DNA from: Saprospiraceae bacterium
Lineage (GTDB): Bacteria; Bacteroidota; Bacteroidia; Chitinophagales; Saprospiraceae
NCBI GenBank assembly: GCA_016711125.1
Contig: JADJTQ010000005.1
Span: forward strand, 186,001-250,000
DNA length: 64,000 nucleotides
Direction of reading: 5' to 3'
Within the stretch, counting starts at the first letter, position 1, and each line of letters starts with the position of its first letter. The translations under genes and the position numbers were made by a program. Shown piece by piece: positions 1 to 9,849 of this stretch. The notes beneath the pieces were generated by a model. That model saw nothing but the letters and a program-made list of their open reading frames with translations. It did not search any database and was not told the DNA's origin.

Positions 1-869
1 GTCGGGGATGCGCAATCACCCAAAAGGGCTTACTTTTATGAGTTACCTATCAATATTTTGGAATTAGGTAGGCTATCGTAGATTGATTCCTCGTGAAAAG
101 AAGTGCTCCTATGAGCAAATCCGATAAACCAATTGTACGAAGTGCAAACATAACATGCAAGGGTTTTCTTTGATCAGAGCCTGATGTATATGCATTGGGA
201 ATGGAAACACAAGTGAAAGATTTCGAATTTGACTTAGAATGGATTGCGAAAGAAGTACCTTTGGATACAGAAAATATTTCGGACGTGGGTGCAAGCTTTG
301 GTGGACAGTCTGCCATATCCTTTTCCTTGCGAAAAAAGGTAAACTCTATGGTAAGCCTCAATGGGGGGAACCCGTTCCGCATTTGGTGTCGGGTTGTTGC
401 AGTCGGATAAGAATTATGATATGAAGAATATCGTTGCACCGCTTTTAATATCTACAATCCCAATGACCCATATAGAGACGTATCATTTATAAAAAAATAC
501 AAATACTGGGACAGAACATTGATCAGCATGAAGAATATGGAACATGCCCATTTTTGGTCTTGGGGAATACTTGATCGATACCCCCCATATCATTAGCGAG
601 ACAAGGCCGGAAAATAGTTAGGAAGCTGTGCTCCAAGAAACCTTAAATTTTGTTGAAGAGCATACGCTTAAGACAGAGGATAGGGTATGTGACCGGTGCG
701 GACAATTTGAAAATTCGGTTGAACACATGAAGGCAGACAAGATCTCAGCTACTTCTACCACGATTAAGAAGACTTTAAATCATTTTATCAAGTATGATTT
801 TGAAATAGCCCATTGAACTTAGCACCATTTGAGTAGATTTATTTTTTTTCGGCCCTACTTTTTCCCTTT
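1..869. other. Gene-poor stretch, no supportable gene
   Basis: Only short open frames are present on both strands, and none resembles a family I know. On the plus strand there are protein-like fragments broken by stops at about 205-410, 441-594 and 628-816; the middle one reads as a Y/W-rich peptide ending in a TAG codon at 592-594. This could be a decayed gene, but no family can be named. No RNA gene or repeat was seen. Confidence 0.4.
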
Positions 870-2289
870 TTATTCTTTTCCCAGATACGAATTTGCAATC
901 CGAGGTGCAATTTCATCAAGCCATTTATTCATTTCCAATTGAGAATAATAGATGCCTTTCAACATTACCCCAGCACGCCTTTCGGTACCCGAAATATTTT
1001 TAAGTGGATTTTCTTCTAATAAAACCAGATTCGCTTGTTTGCCCTTTTCGATGGTTCCCACCTTATCAAAAGTGCCGAAAAAAAGAGCGGGATTTTTGTG
1101 GCTGCTTCCAGAACGGCGTAGTTCGAAAGTCCAGCATCGGACAGAGCCTTCAGTTCCCGGTGCAGGCTATAGCCGTATAGCCACAGAAACTCCGGGGTAT
1201 CGGAGCCTGACATAATTTTGCCACCGGCATCATAGATGGCCTTGATAAGTTTGTTCCTTATATCAAGCCATTTTTTACGCTGCGAAAGTGGAACGTCATT
1301 AATTTTTGTCTTTTTCAGATATCCTATGTAAAAGTCCTGGACGGCTTTTGGGTAAAATTTGAAGTCTGGTTGGTTGCGGATCGATGCTTCACTTCTCGGC
1401 AATGCAAATGTATTTTTCATAAAATGCTGCGTAGGATCAACAAATGGATTTGCTGCAACCGTTTTCCGGGCAAGTTCCGGAATTTTGGATTCATCGATAT
1501 AGTCAAGGCTTTTCCAGTTTTCCGGATTGTAAACATACAGGTCGGAAATTGAGCCTTTCATGGGAGCATCATCGCTTAAAAGCATTTCAAGATACCCATC
1601 GAGATGCTCGATTTGTTGTTTCGCCATTAGAGCGCGTTCAACACCCACAAAACGGCTATCGGCATGGCCTACAACGGGAATATTCTGTTTTGCAGCTTCG
1701 TCTATAGCAGCTTCATAGACCTGTGCATCAATGAAGGTCGTTATTTTTATAAAATCGAATCCCAAGGTTTTGGATATTCGCACCGCTTCTCTGGCTTCTT
1801 CGGCTGTGGTCACCACGAAATCGTTGCCTTGTTCTTTCCCGGTAAGATGTGGACTTGCCGCATATATTACCGGTGCGACTATGTGCGCTTTTCCGGATCG
1901 CTCGCGCAAAACAAGCTGTTCGGGAGTGCCTATCATGAACCGTATCGTTGTCACCCCGTTAGCAACCATGACTTTAAGTTCGTCTTCGGCAATTGTATCC
2001 GGATATTCATCTCCATCAGACAATAAATGGACGTGCATATCAACCAGCCCTGGAATCAAATATTTTCCTCTTCCATCGATGACTTGTGAATCATTCGGAA
2101 TTCGCACCTTCTTTCCTATCTCGACAATCAATCCATCGGTTACAAGCACGGTTTGATTTTTAGTACACGCTTTCTGTCCATTGGGATAACATCTACAAGG
2201 GTAAATGCGATGGTCTGGGCAGATAGGGGCATTATTAAAAGAACACAGCAGCAGACAATTAAGATTGATTTCGTTCTATGATCATTCAT
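870..2289 (-). pseudogene. Secreted amidohydrolase (imidazolonepropionase-like), split by two 1-nt deletions
   Basis: This is a metal-dependent hydrolase of the amidohydrolase superfamily; the substrate cannot be told. Reading starts at ATG 2289 with a signal peptide (about 25 residues ending in LSAQ). It then enters a β-sandwich with the typical VxVxDGxI strand and GKYLIPGLVDMHVH (the HxH metal ligands), a lysine in FIKITTF, histidines in VVGHAD and IEHLDG, and the late Asp in MSGSDTPE. The frame breaks twice. An A5 run at about 2158-2162 should be A6 (joining VLK to NQTVLVTDG), and a T7 run at 1078-1084 should be T8 (joining TKIPLFF to FGTFDKVGTIEKGKQANLVLL). With both restored the protein is 473 aa with all motifs intact, which fits sequencing error at least as well as recent inactivation. 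Taken literally it is a broken gene. Family call is firm; whether it is functional is open. Confidence 0.75.
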
Positions 2290-2328
2290 ACTCTAAATGT
2301 GAAGGCAAAAATTGAATTATAAGAGGCG

Positions 2329-4362
2329 TTACCAAATTCTTATTCTTTCTTTTTCAGGTTTCCACATCGCATTTTGCATAGTTAGTCCAAATGCATCATA
2401 AAAAGGGGAAAAGTTTGTCAATGGTCCATTTATCCTGAATTTGGCCGGCGAATGTACATCCGTGAGTACCAACTGTCGCATAAGCTCGTCCTTTATCTTT
2501 ATTCTCCATATTTCTGCAAATGCTACAAAGAAACGCTGGTCTGGGGTTAGTCCATCCAATTTTTGATTTCCCTTCCCCTGCGGCGTCATTTTAAAGGCAT
2601 GATATGCAATAGCCAACCCACCGATATCTGCCAGGTTTTCACCCATTGTTAATTCTGGGTTGAGGTGCAAAGTGTCAATAGGAATATATGATGCGTATTG
2701 TTCGCCAACTAATTTTGCCTTTGCTGTAAATTGTTCCGCATCTTCACTTTGCCACCAATCTTTTAGGTTTCCTTCTTGATCGTAGTCCCTTCCCTGATCG
2801 TCAAAGCCATGCGTAAATTCATGGCCAATGACCATCTCGATAGCACCGTAGTTGATAGCGTCATCGCCATCCGGATAGAAAAAGGGAGGTTGTAATATTC
2901 CCGCCAAAAACATGATTTCATTGGTGGTAGCATTGTAGTAAGCATTTACGGTAGGGGGAGTAAAGGGCCATTCAAAGCGGTCAACGGGCTGTCCATTCTT
3001 GGCTACGTTTCTAAAAAATTCATAGCGACTGGTGTTGATCTGGTTCTGGAAATAATCTTCTCTCGAAATAGAGAGGGTATCATAAGATTTCCATTTTTCG
3101 GGATAGCCAATTTTTCTAATAATAGTATTGAGCTTTCCCAAAGCCTTTTCTTTGGTAGTATCGCTCATCCAATCCAGGGATGCAATGCGCTTTCCGTAAG
3201 CTAGCTGAAGATTGTCGATCATCTCCATCATCTTGCTTTTGGCATTTTCGTCAAAGTTTTCCTTCACATACAATTGTCCTACTAAATCACCAATTCTTGC
3301 GTCGACAGTGGTTACTCCATATTGCCATCTAGCCTTTCTTTTTTGTTGCCCCGAAAGAGTTTTATTATAAAATTCAAAACTGGCATCGGCTAATTCTTTT
3401 GTGAGAGATTGTGAAGAGTTGCCAACAGTACCCGCTTTCAAATATAGTTTCCATTCGTTTAAGGGAATATCGACCAAAAGTTTATCCAATGTGATGAAAA
3501 AGGTCAATTGACTTACTAAGATCGTATCGGTCCTGATTAGCAGGTCATTGCATAAGGTTTGCCAGTCGATATTAGGTGTGAGTCGGTTGAGTTCTGAAAG
3601 TTCCAATTTGTGGTAGTTCCTTTCAGGATCCCTGAGCTCCACGTTGGTATAATGACCAGTTGCCAATCTTTTTTCAACTTCCATTACCTTTTGAGCATCG
3701 CGGGCAGCAGAAGATGAATCCCCGTCAATCAAGATGAAGACTTTGGTCAAGTATTTTGTATATGCCGAAAGAATTTCCTTCGCCGCCCTATCGTCCCTGA
3801 AATAGTAGTCCCTATCGGGCAGTCCCAAGCCTGATTGGCTAAAACCAGTGATGTTTACGGAAGCGTTTTTATCGTCTGGTCCTATTCCGAAACCAAACAG
3901 CAAGTCGTTTCCATTTATTTTTTCTTTGGCAACAAAATGCATCATCTCTTGAATGTTCGATATGTTTTCCAGGTCATGGAATGTGGGTGCCAAAGGCGAG
4001 TATCCCCTGCTTTCAATGCTAACCGTATCCATAATCGAGGCGTACATATCGCCTACCATCTGTTCCAAACTGCCTCTTGTAGTGTTTCTTGTCGCTGCAG
4101 CTGCTTCACAAATTTTTTTTAAGGCATTTTCGCTTTTGTTTTGGAGGTCGAAGAAAGATCCGGCACCTACTTGTGTCGCTGGTATTTGGACCGTGTCTAA
4201 CCAGATGCCGTTTACGAACGTAAAAAAGTCGTCCCCGGGCTGGACCAAACTATCCATTCCGGCGAGATCCAAAAGGGAAATTGGACTTCCATTCTTTTTG
4301 GCACATCCACTTCCGAGTAAGGTTAATAGAATAAAAAGAGCAATACCTGATAGAATTCTCAT
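2329..4362 (-). CDS. M13 family zinc metallopeptidase (neprilysin/PepO-like) lipoprotein
   Basis: This 677-aa protein should cut oligopeptides outside the cytoplasm. The N-terminus is a lipoprotein signal (about 19 residues, lipobox LGSGC), placing it in the periplasm or on the outer membrane. The long helical M13 N-domain follows, then the catalytic domain with HEFTH at about residue 514 (two zinc His and catalytic Glu) and ENLADIGG at about 574 (third zinc ligand Glu and conserved Asp). NAYYNATTNEI upstream of the zinc site corresponds to the NAYY motif that binds substrate in the family. Length is normal for bacterial M13. It lies 40 bp downstream of the amidohydrolase start on the same strand, so the two may be cotranscribed. 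Confidence 0.93.
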   Translation of the reverse strand: MRILSGIALFILLTLLGSGCAKKNGSPISLLDLAGMDSLVQPGDDFFTFVNGIWLDTVQIPATQVGAGSFFDLQNKSENALKKICEAAAATRNTTRGSLEQMVGDMYASIMDTVSIESRGYSPLAPTFHDLENISNIQEMMHFVAKEKINGNDLLFGFGIGPDDKNASVNITGFSQSGLGLPDRDYYFRDDRAAKEILSAYTKYLTKVFILIDGDSSSAARDAQKVMEVEKRLATGHYTNVELRDPERNYHKLELSELNRLTPNIDWQTLCNDLLIRTDTILVSQLTFFITLDKLLVDIPLNEWKLYLKAGTVGNSSQSLTKELADASFEFYNKTLSGQQKRKARWQYGVTTVDARIGDLVGQLYVKENFDENAKSKMMEMIDNLQLAYGKRIASLDWMSDTTKEKALGKLNTIIRKIGYPEKWKSYDTLSISREDYFQNQINTSRYEFFRNVAKNGQPVDRFEWPFTPPTVNAYYNATTNEIMFLAGILQPPFFYPDGDDAINYGAIEMVIGHEFTHGFDDQGRDYDQEGNLKDWWQSEDAEQFTAKAKLVGEQYASYIPIDTLHLNPELTMGENLADIGGLAIAYHAFKMTPQGKGNQKLDGLTPDQRFFVAFAEIWRIKIKDELMRQLVLTDVHSPAKFRINGPLTNFSPFYDAFGLTMQNAMWKPEKERIRIW

Positions 4363-4684
4363 GTTAAAATTTAATACCGAAAAATACTAATCTCGTAAGA
4401 CAGGTCTCTCCCCCTGATTGGGGGATATTTTCTAAAACCAGGTACAATTTGTAGAAATCTGACTGACAGTTGTGTACAAAGTAGTTTTCTTCTGGTGTCG
4501 ATGATGCCCACCATCTTCATTGGATCATCAGTTTAGATGTCATTCTTTATTTCAGAAACTAGGATCCCCTATATTTTATTTGAGATACGTACTGAGATAT
4601 GAGAGGTAGCCAAGTAAGCTAAGCTTGGGCCAAAGTGGTGATTTTCAATGTCAGGGTTTAAATATTTATTTATTTGATTATTAA
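4363..4684. other. Intergenic, contains one copy of a dispersed motif
   Basis: No gene is visible. The segment 4612-4663 read on the minus strand resembles 56243-56290 on the plus strand: both carry AAACCCTG followed by an AAAATC/CCACTT core. No rho-independent terminator with a clear T-tract was seen for the response regulator, whose stop is at 4685. Confidence 0.3.
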
Positions 4685-5305
4685 TCAAATAAATTTATTT
4701 TTTTTGGCAATTCTTAAGGCCTCCTCTTTTGTATTAACATTCAATTTCAGATAGATATTCTTGATGTGTGTTTTTACGGTTTCGAGGTCTATAAAGAGAT
4801 CATTTGCTATTTTGGTTCTGCCTTTACCTGTGGCGATATTTTCCAACACTTCGGTTTCCCTTTTCGTCAACGGGGAGTCAAGATTTTTTTGAAAAGACTG
4901 GATCACTAATTTCGCGATTCCAGGACTCATGGGTGCTCCTCCATTAATAACTTCCAGAATAGCATCCGTAATTTTTGAACCAGGCATATTTTTAGTTAGG
5001 TATCCAGAGGCACCATTACTAAATGCCCTAAAAATGGTCTGTTCGTTGTCGTATACCGTAAGAATGATAATCCGGCTAGTCGGCAATTTTTTCCGGATTT
5101 CCAGAATCGCATCAATACCGTTGATTCCGGGGAGCTCGATATCGAGCAAAATCACATCGGGACTTAACCTGATCAGATGTTTAGCCGATTCATTGTAGGA
5201 CGAATATTTTCCGATCACATTAAATCCGTCGGTATTGTCGATAAGATAAGCAATGCCATTGCGAATGGTGGCGTCATCTTCAACTAGTAAAACCGAGATA
5301 TCCAT
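4685..5305 (-). CDS. NarL/LuxR-type response regulator
   Basis: This is a DNA-binding response regulator, almost certainly phosphorylated by the kinase directly upstream. I start it at ATG 5305 (MDISVLLVEDD), which gives 206 aa with the receiver domain beginning at the usual place. A GTG at 5341 would add 12 residues and overlap the kinase stop by 8 bp. The acidic pocket is VEDD, the phospho-acceptor Asp lies in VILLDIELPG (about residue 55), the switch Thr in IIILTVYD, and the Lys in YLTKNMPG. The C-terminal GerE/LuxR helix-turn-helix carries LTKRETEVLENIATG and ETVKTHIKNIYLKL. Targets are unknown; the M13 peptidase and amidohydrolase downstream are possible members of the regulon. Confidence 0.92.
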   Translation of the reverse strand: MDISVLLVEDDATIRNGIAYLIDNTDGFNVIGKYSSYNESAKHLIRLSPDVILLDIELPGINGIDAILEIRKKLPTSRIIILTVYDNEQTIFRAFSNGASGYLTKNMPGSKITDAILEVINGGAPMSPGIAKLVIQSFQKNLDSPLTKRETEVLENIATGKGRTKIANDLFIDLETVKTHIKNIYLKLNVNTKEEALRIAKKNKFI

Positions 5306-5333
5306 TGCCCTATCGTATTTCTGATCCTTTATT

Positions 5334-8300
5334 TTACCCACTGCAAATGTGTGTTATATTTTGATTCGTTTGATCACTCTTCCTGGGGATTTTAACGGTA
5401 AGGAGAATCGTAAAACCCCCGCTGTTAACATTATTTCTGATTATGCTACCACCGATTCGTTCCATTCTTTTATCCATATTTTGGAGGCCATTTCCTGACA
5501 ATTTCGCTAATGAGTCCAGACCCTTTCCATTGTCAGCTATCTCAATTTTGAGCACATTACCGCTAGAAAAGTCTGCCGACATGGTTGCCTTAGTCGCCCC
5601 TGAATGTCTTATAATATTGGCAAAAGCTTCTTTTATAATCATGCTCAAATTTCTGGCAATCGTCAATGGCACCGTAACTTTAGTATAGCCTTCGACAATA
5701 TCTTTGACCTCAAATTCAATATCTGAGCCTTCGAAAAGTTGGATGCCCATCAATTGGCATTTTTCCAGTGTATCGAATAGCTTATCCTTGCCTGGGGTTA
5801 AGGACCAAATGATGTCTTTTGTGCCCAGATAAAGCGCCTGGGCATTCTCCGTGATCTGATCTAGAAGTTTCGTTTTTTCCAGATCATCCTTCCCTACCTT
5901 TCGCCGTAGAACATCCGTGAGTACAGTAATTCTGGTAATCTTGTTACCCAGATCGTCATGAAGGTCCTCTGAAGTACGTTCAAGGATTTTTCTCTGTTCA
6001 TCCCATCTAATCTTTTGATGCGTGGCCAGTCGCTTTCTTTTTAAAAACAATCTGCCGTACTGTAAAAGAAAACCTAAAGAAATGAAAAGTACCACCAACA
6101 ATGTCCTAAACCAACCGGTTTGATAGAACGCACCTATAATGACAAATGGAAAATCAATTTCATTCGTTGAACGCAAATTATCCATAGTCAATGCAAATGC
6201 CCTAAATCGATATATACCAGGAGCCAGGTTTGGGTAAATTACCGTCGAAGTGTTGATGGGTTCTGCAAATGCACTGTCCGCCCCAACAAGCTTGTATTGA
6301 TATCGGAGTCCTTCCAGATTGGAAAAGGCTACTGCATTAAAATCAAAGGTGAGATGGTTATGCTTATGGTTAACTATAGGGTTCGATGGTATCCAGGACC
6401 AGGCATTCATTGTATCTTTTACTTGGCCATCAACGATGTTTTTGGAAAAAATGGAAACTGATCTTAGGTAAATTAAGGGTGGCGTATCTGTGGTAACCGC
6501 ATCATGGGCATTGAAGTTATAAATTCCTTTGGTAGTTCCCACCCAAATCCTATCGTTTCCAGCATTCAGAATTGCATTCAGATTGCATTCGGGACCATAG
6601 GGGCTAAAAGAAGAAGTAATGTTCCTTATCCAAAATTTATCGCCCTCATCCTGAAGTCTTATGGTGCTTAAACCCTTTCCTGTTCCGACCAAAACCGTAT
6701 TTGAATCCAGACGATACATACTAAAAATGAAGTCTGAGGGTAGTCCATTTTCTGATGAATATTGTTTGACCGATTTTTTTGTAGTATTCCAAAGGAAAAT
6801 CCCATCATCTTCAGTCCCAAGAAGAATACAAGTGTCCATTTTCAAAAAGCAATTGACCGTTCCCATGTCATGTTCTTCAAATCCGATTTTGGATACTTTT
6901 GATTTTTGTGCCACCTGAAATAGTCCTGCGGCAGAACCGATTAGTAAAGTGTCCCTAGACTTTTCAAGAACACCAAAGCAGGCATCGTCGATTCCTTCTA
7001 TTTTCTGTATCAACCCATCTGAAAAATAGTACAATCCAGAGGGAGTTGTTATCCACAATGTGCCGGCGGCATCCTCAGAAATGGAGATGATGGTTTTTAG
7101 ACGATACCGATCCTGGGTCGAAATTTGATCGAATCGGCCATTCTCCATTCTCCATAAACCATCCCCCAAGGTTCCAAACCATAATCTGTTTTCGGAGTCA
7201 TAATACACCGAATTGATTTTATGGGCTCCAGCCTTTCTTGATGGTAGCCGTATGTCTTCGAAGCTGCCATTTTCGTATTTCGAAAGTCCCCCATCTAATG
7301 TTCCGATCCATATTACCCCGTACTTGTCTTTTGCCATACCCATTACCACCTTTCCCGGAAGCCCGTTGGATGCATCAAAGCTTTCCAATTCATTTGGGGG
7401 TAACTTAAAAATGCCGTCAGCATCGGTTGCGAACCAAAGGTTATTTTCGCGGTCTACTATGATATCGTTCACCGTATTGTCAGTTAATCCAGATAGCGAA
7501 CCAATATGTTTTACTGATCCGTCCGGGTCAATTCGATATGCTCCCTTGGTTGAGCCTACCCAAATACGTTGCTTACCATCTTGAACAATGGATGTAAAAT
7601 CCGAATCGACTTCCCTGGATGAAAGTAGCAACGAGTATCCATTGTCTCCTTTCGCATACAGGCCCTTATCGGATATTAACCAAAGATTGTTATTGTTGTC
7701 AAAATAGAATTTGTTTACCTGCATTCCGGTATACATACTATCTATATCAACGTACAATTTAGAATTGTCGGAAAGATTATAAATTCCACGGGTCGAGACT
7801 CCATAGACGTGTCCCCTTTTATCTTTAGCCAGGTACTTGAATTTCTGCCCTATGAACAGATCCATGTCCATTAAGGAATCGTTTTTCATTATAAGTAAGT
7901 TGCCCTTAGCATTGATGGCATAGGCATGATCAACCCTGTCAGTTAATATGTTTATGATGGGTTGGTCACCACTTACTGTTTTTAGGTGTAACGATTCAAA
8001 TTTTCTACCATTATAGATTTGTAATCCGTTGTGATTGCCTATCCAGAGACCGACCTTCTGCTGATGGTGCAGACAATATACAATCTGCGAGTTCAGTCCG
8101 CTACGTTTATAGAAATTGGTGAATGACTTACCATCAAATCTGCTGATGCCTCCTAAGGTGGAGATCCAAAGGAAACCGTAATCATCCTGAATAATCTGTT
8201 GGGCCTGGGATTGCGCCAGCCCTTGCTCTACAGAATAGTTTACAAAATTCAATTTCTGGGCAAAACAAAGACTGGTAAAGCAAACAATACTAGAAAGAGA

Positions 8301-8348
8301 CAAATTACGCCTCAAAGCAGATTGCTCCCAATAGCTATGTTTACTCAT
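5334..8348 (-). CDS. β-propeller sensor histidine kinase (Reg_prop/Y_Y_Y, HisKA_3)
   Basis: This is a 1004-aa membrane kinase with a very large periplasmic sensor, the layout of half a hybrid two-component system. An N-terminal signal (ending CFAQ) leads into repeated two-component regulator propeller units (motifs such as LWISTLGGISRFDG, IWVGSTKGAYRI, LWFATDADGIFKL) over about residues 30-620. A Y_Y_Y domain (FSNLEGLRYQYKLVG) and one transmembrane helix at about 745-767 follow. The cytoplasmic part has the HisKA_3 phospho-acceptor in DLHDDLGNKITR (His near 796) and an HATPase with EAFANIIRHS, DNGKGLD and GNGLQNM. Unlike Bacteroides hybrid systems it lacks a fused receiver and HTH; these are supplied by the next gene. 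A TAAATTTG -7-like box lies at 8394-8387. The ligand is unknown. Confidence 0.93.
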   Translation of the reverse strand: MSKHSYWEQSALRRNLSLSSIVCFTSLCFAQKLNFVNYSVEQGLAQSQAQQIIQDDYGFLWISTLGGISRFDGKSFTNFYKRSGLNSQIVYCLHHQQKVGLWIGNHNGLQIYNGRKFESLHLKTVSGDQPIINILTDRVDHAYAINAKGNLLIMKNDSLMDMDLFIGQKFKYLAKDKRGHVYGVSTRGIYNLSDNSKLYVDIDSMYTGMQVNKFYFDNNNNLWLISDKGLYAKGDNGYSLLLSSREVDSDFTSIVQDGKQRIWVGSTKGAYRIDPDGSVKHIGSLSGLTDNTVNDIIVDRENNLWFATDADGIFKLPPNELESFDASNGLPGKVVMGMAKDKYGVIWIGTLDGGLSKYENGSFEDIRLPSRKAGAHKINSVYYDSENRLWFGTLGDGLWRMENGRFDQISTQDRYRLKTIISISEDAAGTLWITTPSGLYYFSDGLIQKIEGIDDACFGVLEKSRDTLLIGSAAGLFQVAQKSKVSKIGFEEHDMGTVNCFLKMDTCILLGTEDDGIFLWNTTKKSVKQYSSENGLPSDFIFSMYRLDSNTVLVGTGKGLSTIRLQDEGDKFWIRNITSSFSPYGPECNLNAILNAGNDRIWVGTTKGIYNFNAHDAVTTDTPPLIYLRSVSIFSKNIVDGQVKDTMNAWSWIPSNPIVNHKHNHLTFDFNAVAFSNLEGLRYQYKLVGADSAFAEPINTSTVIYPNLAPGIYRFRAFALTMDNLRSTNEIDFPFVIIGAFYQTGWFRTLLVVLFISLGFLLQYGRLFLKRKRLATHQKIRWDEQRKILERTSEDLHDDLGNKITRITVLTDVLRRKVGKDDLEKTKLLDQITENAQALYLGTKDIIWSLTPGKDKLFDTLEKCQLMGIQLFEGSDIEFEVKDIVEGYTKVTVPLTIARNLSMIIKEAFANIIRHSGATKATMSADFSSGNVLKIEIADNGKGLDSLAKLSGNGLQNMDKRMERIGGSIIRNNVNSGGFTILLTVKIPRKSDQTNQNITHICSG

Positions 8349-8598
8349 GACGAACAGTGATTGAGATATGGATTAATCAATCTCAAATTTATAATTCTTC
8401 TACCATTGAAAAAGAAAGGATCTCGTCGTCTTAGATTCGCTCTAACCAACCTCCACACATCCTAATGACAAGATTTGAACTGTCCAATCTTTCAGTCTTT
8501 TTAGAGAAGTTTTTGATATTGCAAACCCAATATTGGAGAATTGGTTTGATAGTACCGCATTTAATTTCGTTTTGTCCAGTTTATTTTCAAATGGTACT

Positions 8599-9708
8599 TT
8601 AATTAATATCCTTCCCTTCCTGCAATTTTAAGATCATAACTTCCAACGCATTCTTATTCAAGTCGTCAGGTGCTTGGGTAAGTGCTTTTTTTGCAAATTC
8701 CAGTGCCATTGGATAGTTCTGACTGGCAGAATGCATTCGCAGCATGCCCACATTGGTAGGCCAAAAGCCATTGAATTTTTTATAGTTAAGTTCAAAAATC
8801 TGGAATGCCTTTTCTTTCTTGTTTTCGGCCAAAAGTTCCTTCCCATACTGATGCAGTTCAAAAACGGTTGCATTCTCAATAGCCAGGGCCTTAATTTCTT
8901 GAGCTTCGTTACTCTGCCCCATTTTCTCAAGTAGTCCAGATTTTATGTTTAGTGCACCAAATGTATTTTGGCCGCCTAAGGTGGGTGAAATTACTGTGTT
9001 GATCCAAGACAAGGCTTGTTCGTGATTAAGGTTGTTTAGCAGGCACCATCGTGCACCGGCCTGAAGACTGGGCGGATCAAAACCAAGCGCCCCGCTAAGC
9101 TGTTTTACGATATCCTCCAGAATTGTGCTCTTTTTGTCTACTGAAATGGTCATCGGAATCCGCCAGTGTTCCCATTCCAGGGACAGAATGACCGAATCAT
9201 CGGTTTGATCCGAAAATGTGTACTCCAATCGTTCTTTCATGGGACCCACATTTTTTTGAGGTTTTGTTGAAACGTGCAAAATGTCCAGATCTTTATTATA
9301 AAAATAGGATCCCCACCCATTGGTATTCTTGTTAAAAATAAGAGTGCAGGAATCCTCATAGACGGCTATGAAAAATCCATATTCGCCGGCAGCTAATTTT
9401 TCTCCATTAATGAGAACTTCGGTTGAAAATGAGATAGTGGTGCTTTCATCAGCACCAGCTCTCCAAGGGGACAGTTTATCCGAACCGTAACCCAACACGA
9501 TATACCCAAACGGAACTATTGTTGTGCCCCAAATTTGACCCTCCCTGTCTCTGACCGCCGGAGCATTATACTTTACTTCGATTTGCGTTATTCCAAGTTC
9601 ACGGCCAATAGTATTCGAAAGATTGGTGTTGTCGGGAATTCTAAGGGCTTGGGACCAAATCGTGGTAGCAATTAGTATTAGTAAGGATATAGTCGTAAAT
9701 GTTTTCAT
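8599..9708 (-). CDS. DUF2911 domain protein with C-terminal TPR-like region
   Basis: This is a 369-aa exported protein. A signal peptide of about 19 residues (ending in WSQA) precedes the DUF2911 domain, recognisable by IEVKYNAPAVRDREGQIWG, VPFGYIVLGYG, PWRAGADESTTI and AAGEYGFFI over about residues 30-170. The C-terminal half is helical with short repeats that look like tetratricopeptide units (ENATVFELHQYGKELL, AFQIFELNYKKF, ALEFAKKALTQAP). DUF2911 is frequent in Bacteroidota; its function is not known. The gene stands alone, 251 bp from the kinase start and divergent from the next gene. Confidence 0.88.
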   Translation of the reverse strand: MKTFTTISLLILIATTIWSQALRIPDNTNLSNTIGRELGITQIEVKYNAPAVRDREGQIWGTTIVPFGYIVLGYGSDKLSPWRAGADESTTISFSTEVLINGEKLAAGEYGFFIAVYEDSCTLIFNKNTNGWGSYFYNKDLDILHVSTKPQKNVGPMKERLEYTFSDQTDDSVILSLEWEHWRIPMTISVDKKSTILEDIVKQLSGALGFDPPSLQAGARWCLLNNLNHEQALSWINTVISPTLGGQNTFGALNIKSGLLEKMGQSNEAQEIKALAIENATVFELHQYGKELLAENKKEKAFQIFELNYKKFNGFWPTNVGMLRMHSASQNYPMALEFAKKALTQAPDDLNKNALEVMILKLQEGKDIN

Positions 9709-9806
9709 ATTAATCGGACGGATGGTATATATGTTATAAAGGTAAGTCAGGTGGGCAACTTAGGTATCCCCCAAAAAGCGTGATATTCCGCGACTTTAAC
9801 TACTAC

Positions 9807-9843
9807 TTTTTGAACTTTTTGATGGTCATAAATCCTATATTTA
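9807..9843 (+). promoter_or_regulatory. Putative Bacteroidota-type promoter for the HExxH lipoprotein
   Basis: TTTTTG at 9807-9812 (-33-like) is followed 23 nt later by TATATTTA at 9836-9843, close to the TAnnTTTG -7 consensus. The box ends 6 nt before ATG 9850, so the transcript would be leaderless or nearly so. Confidence 0.35.
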
Positions 9844-9849
9844 TGTCCT

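Noticed and set aside
50..439. 129-codon minus-strand frame at the window start
   Set aside because: Low-complexity composition, no recognisable motif, and overlapping plus-strand protein-like fragments; not supportable as a gene.
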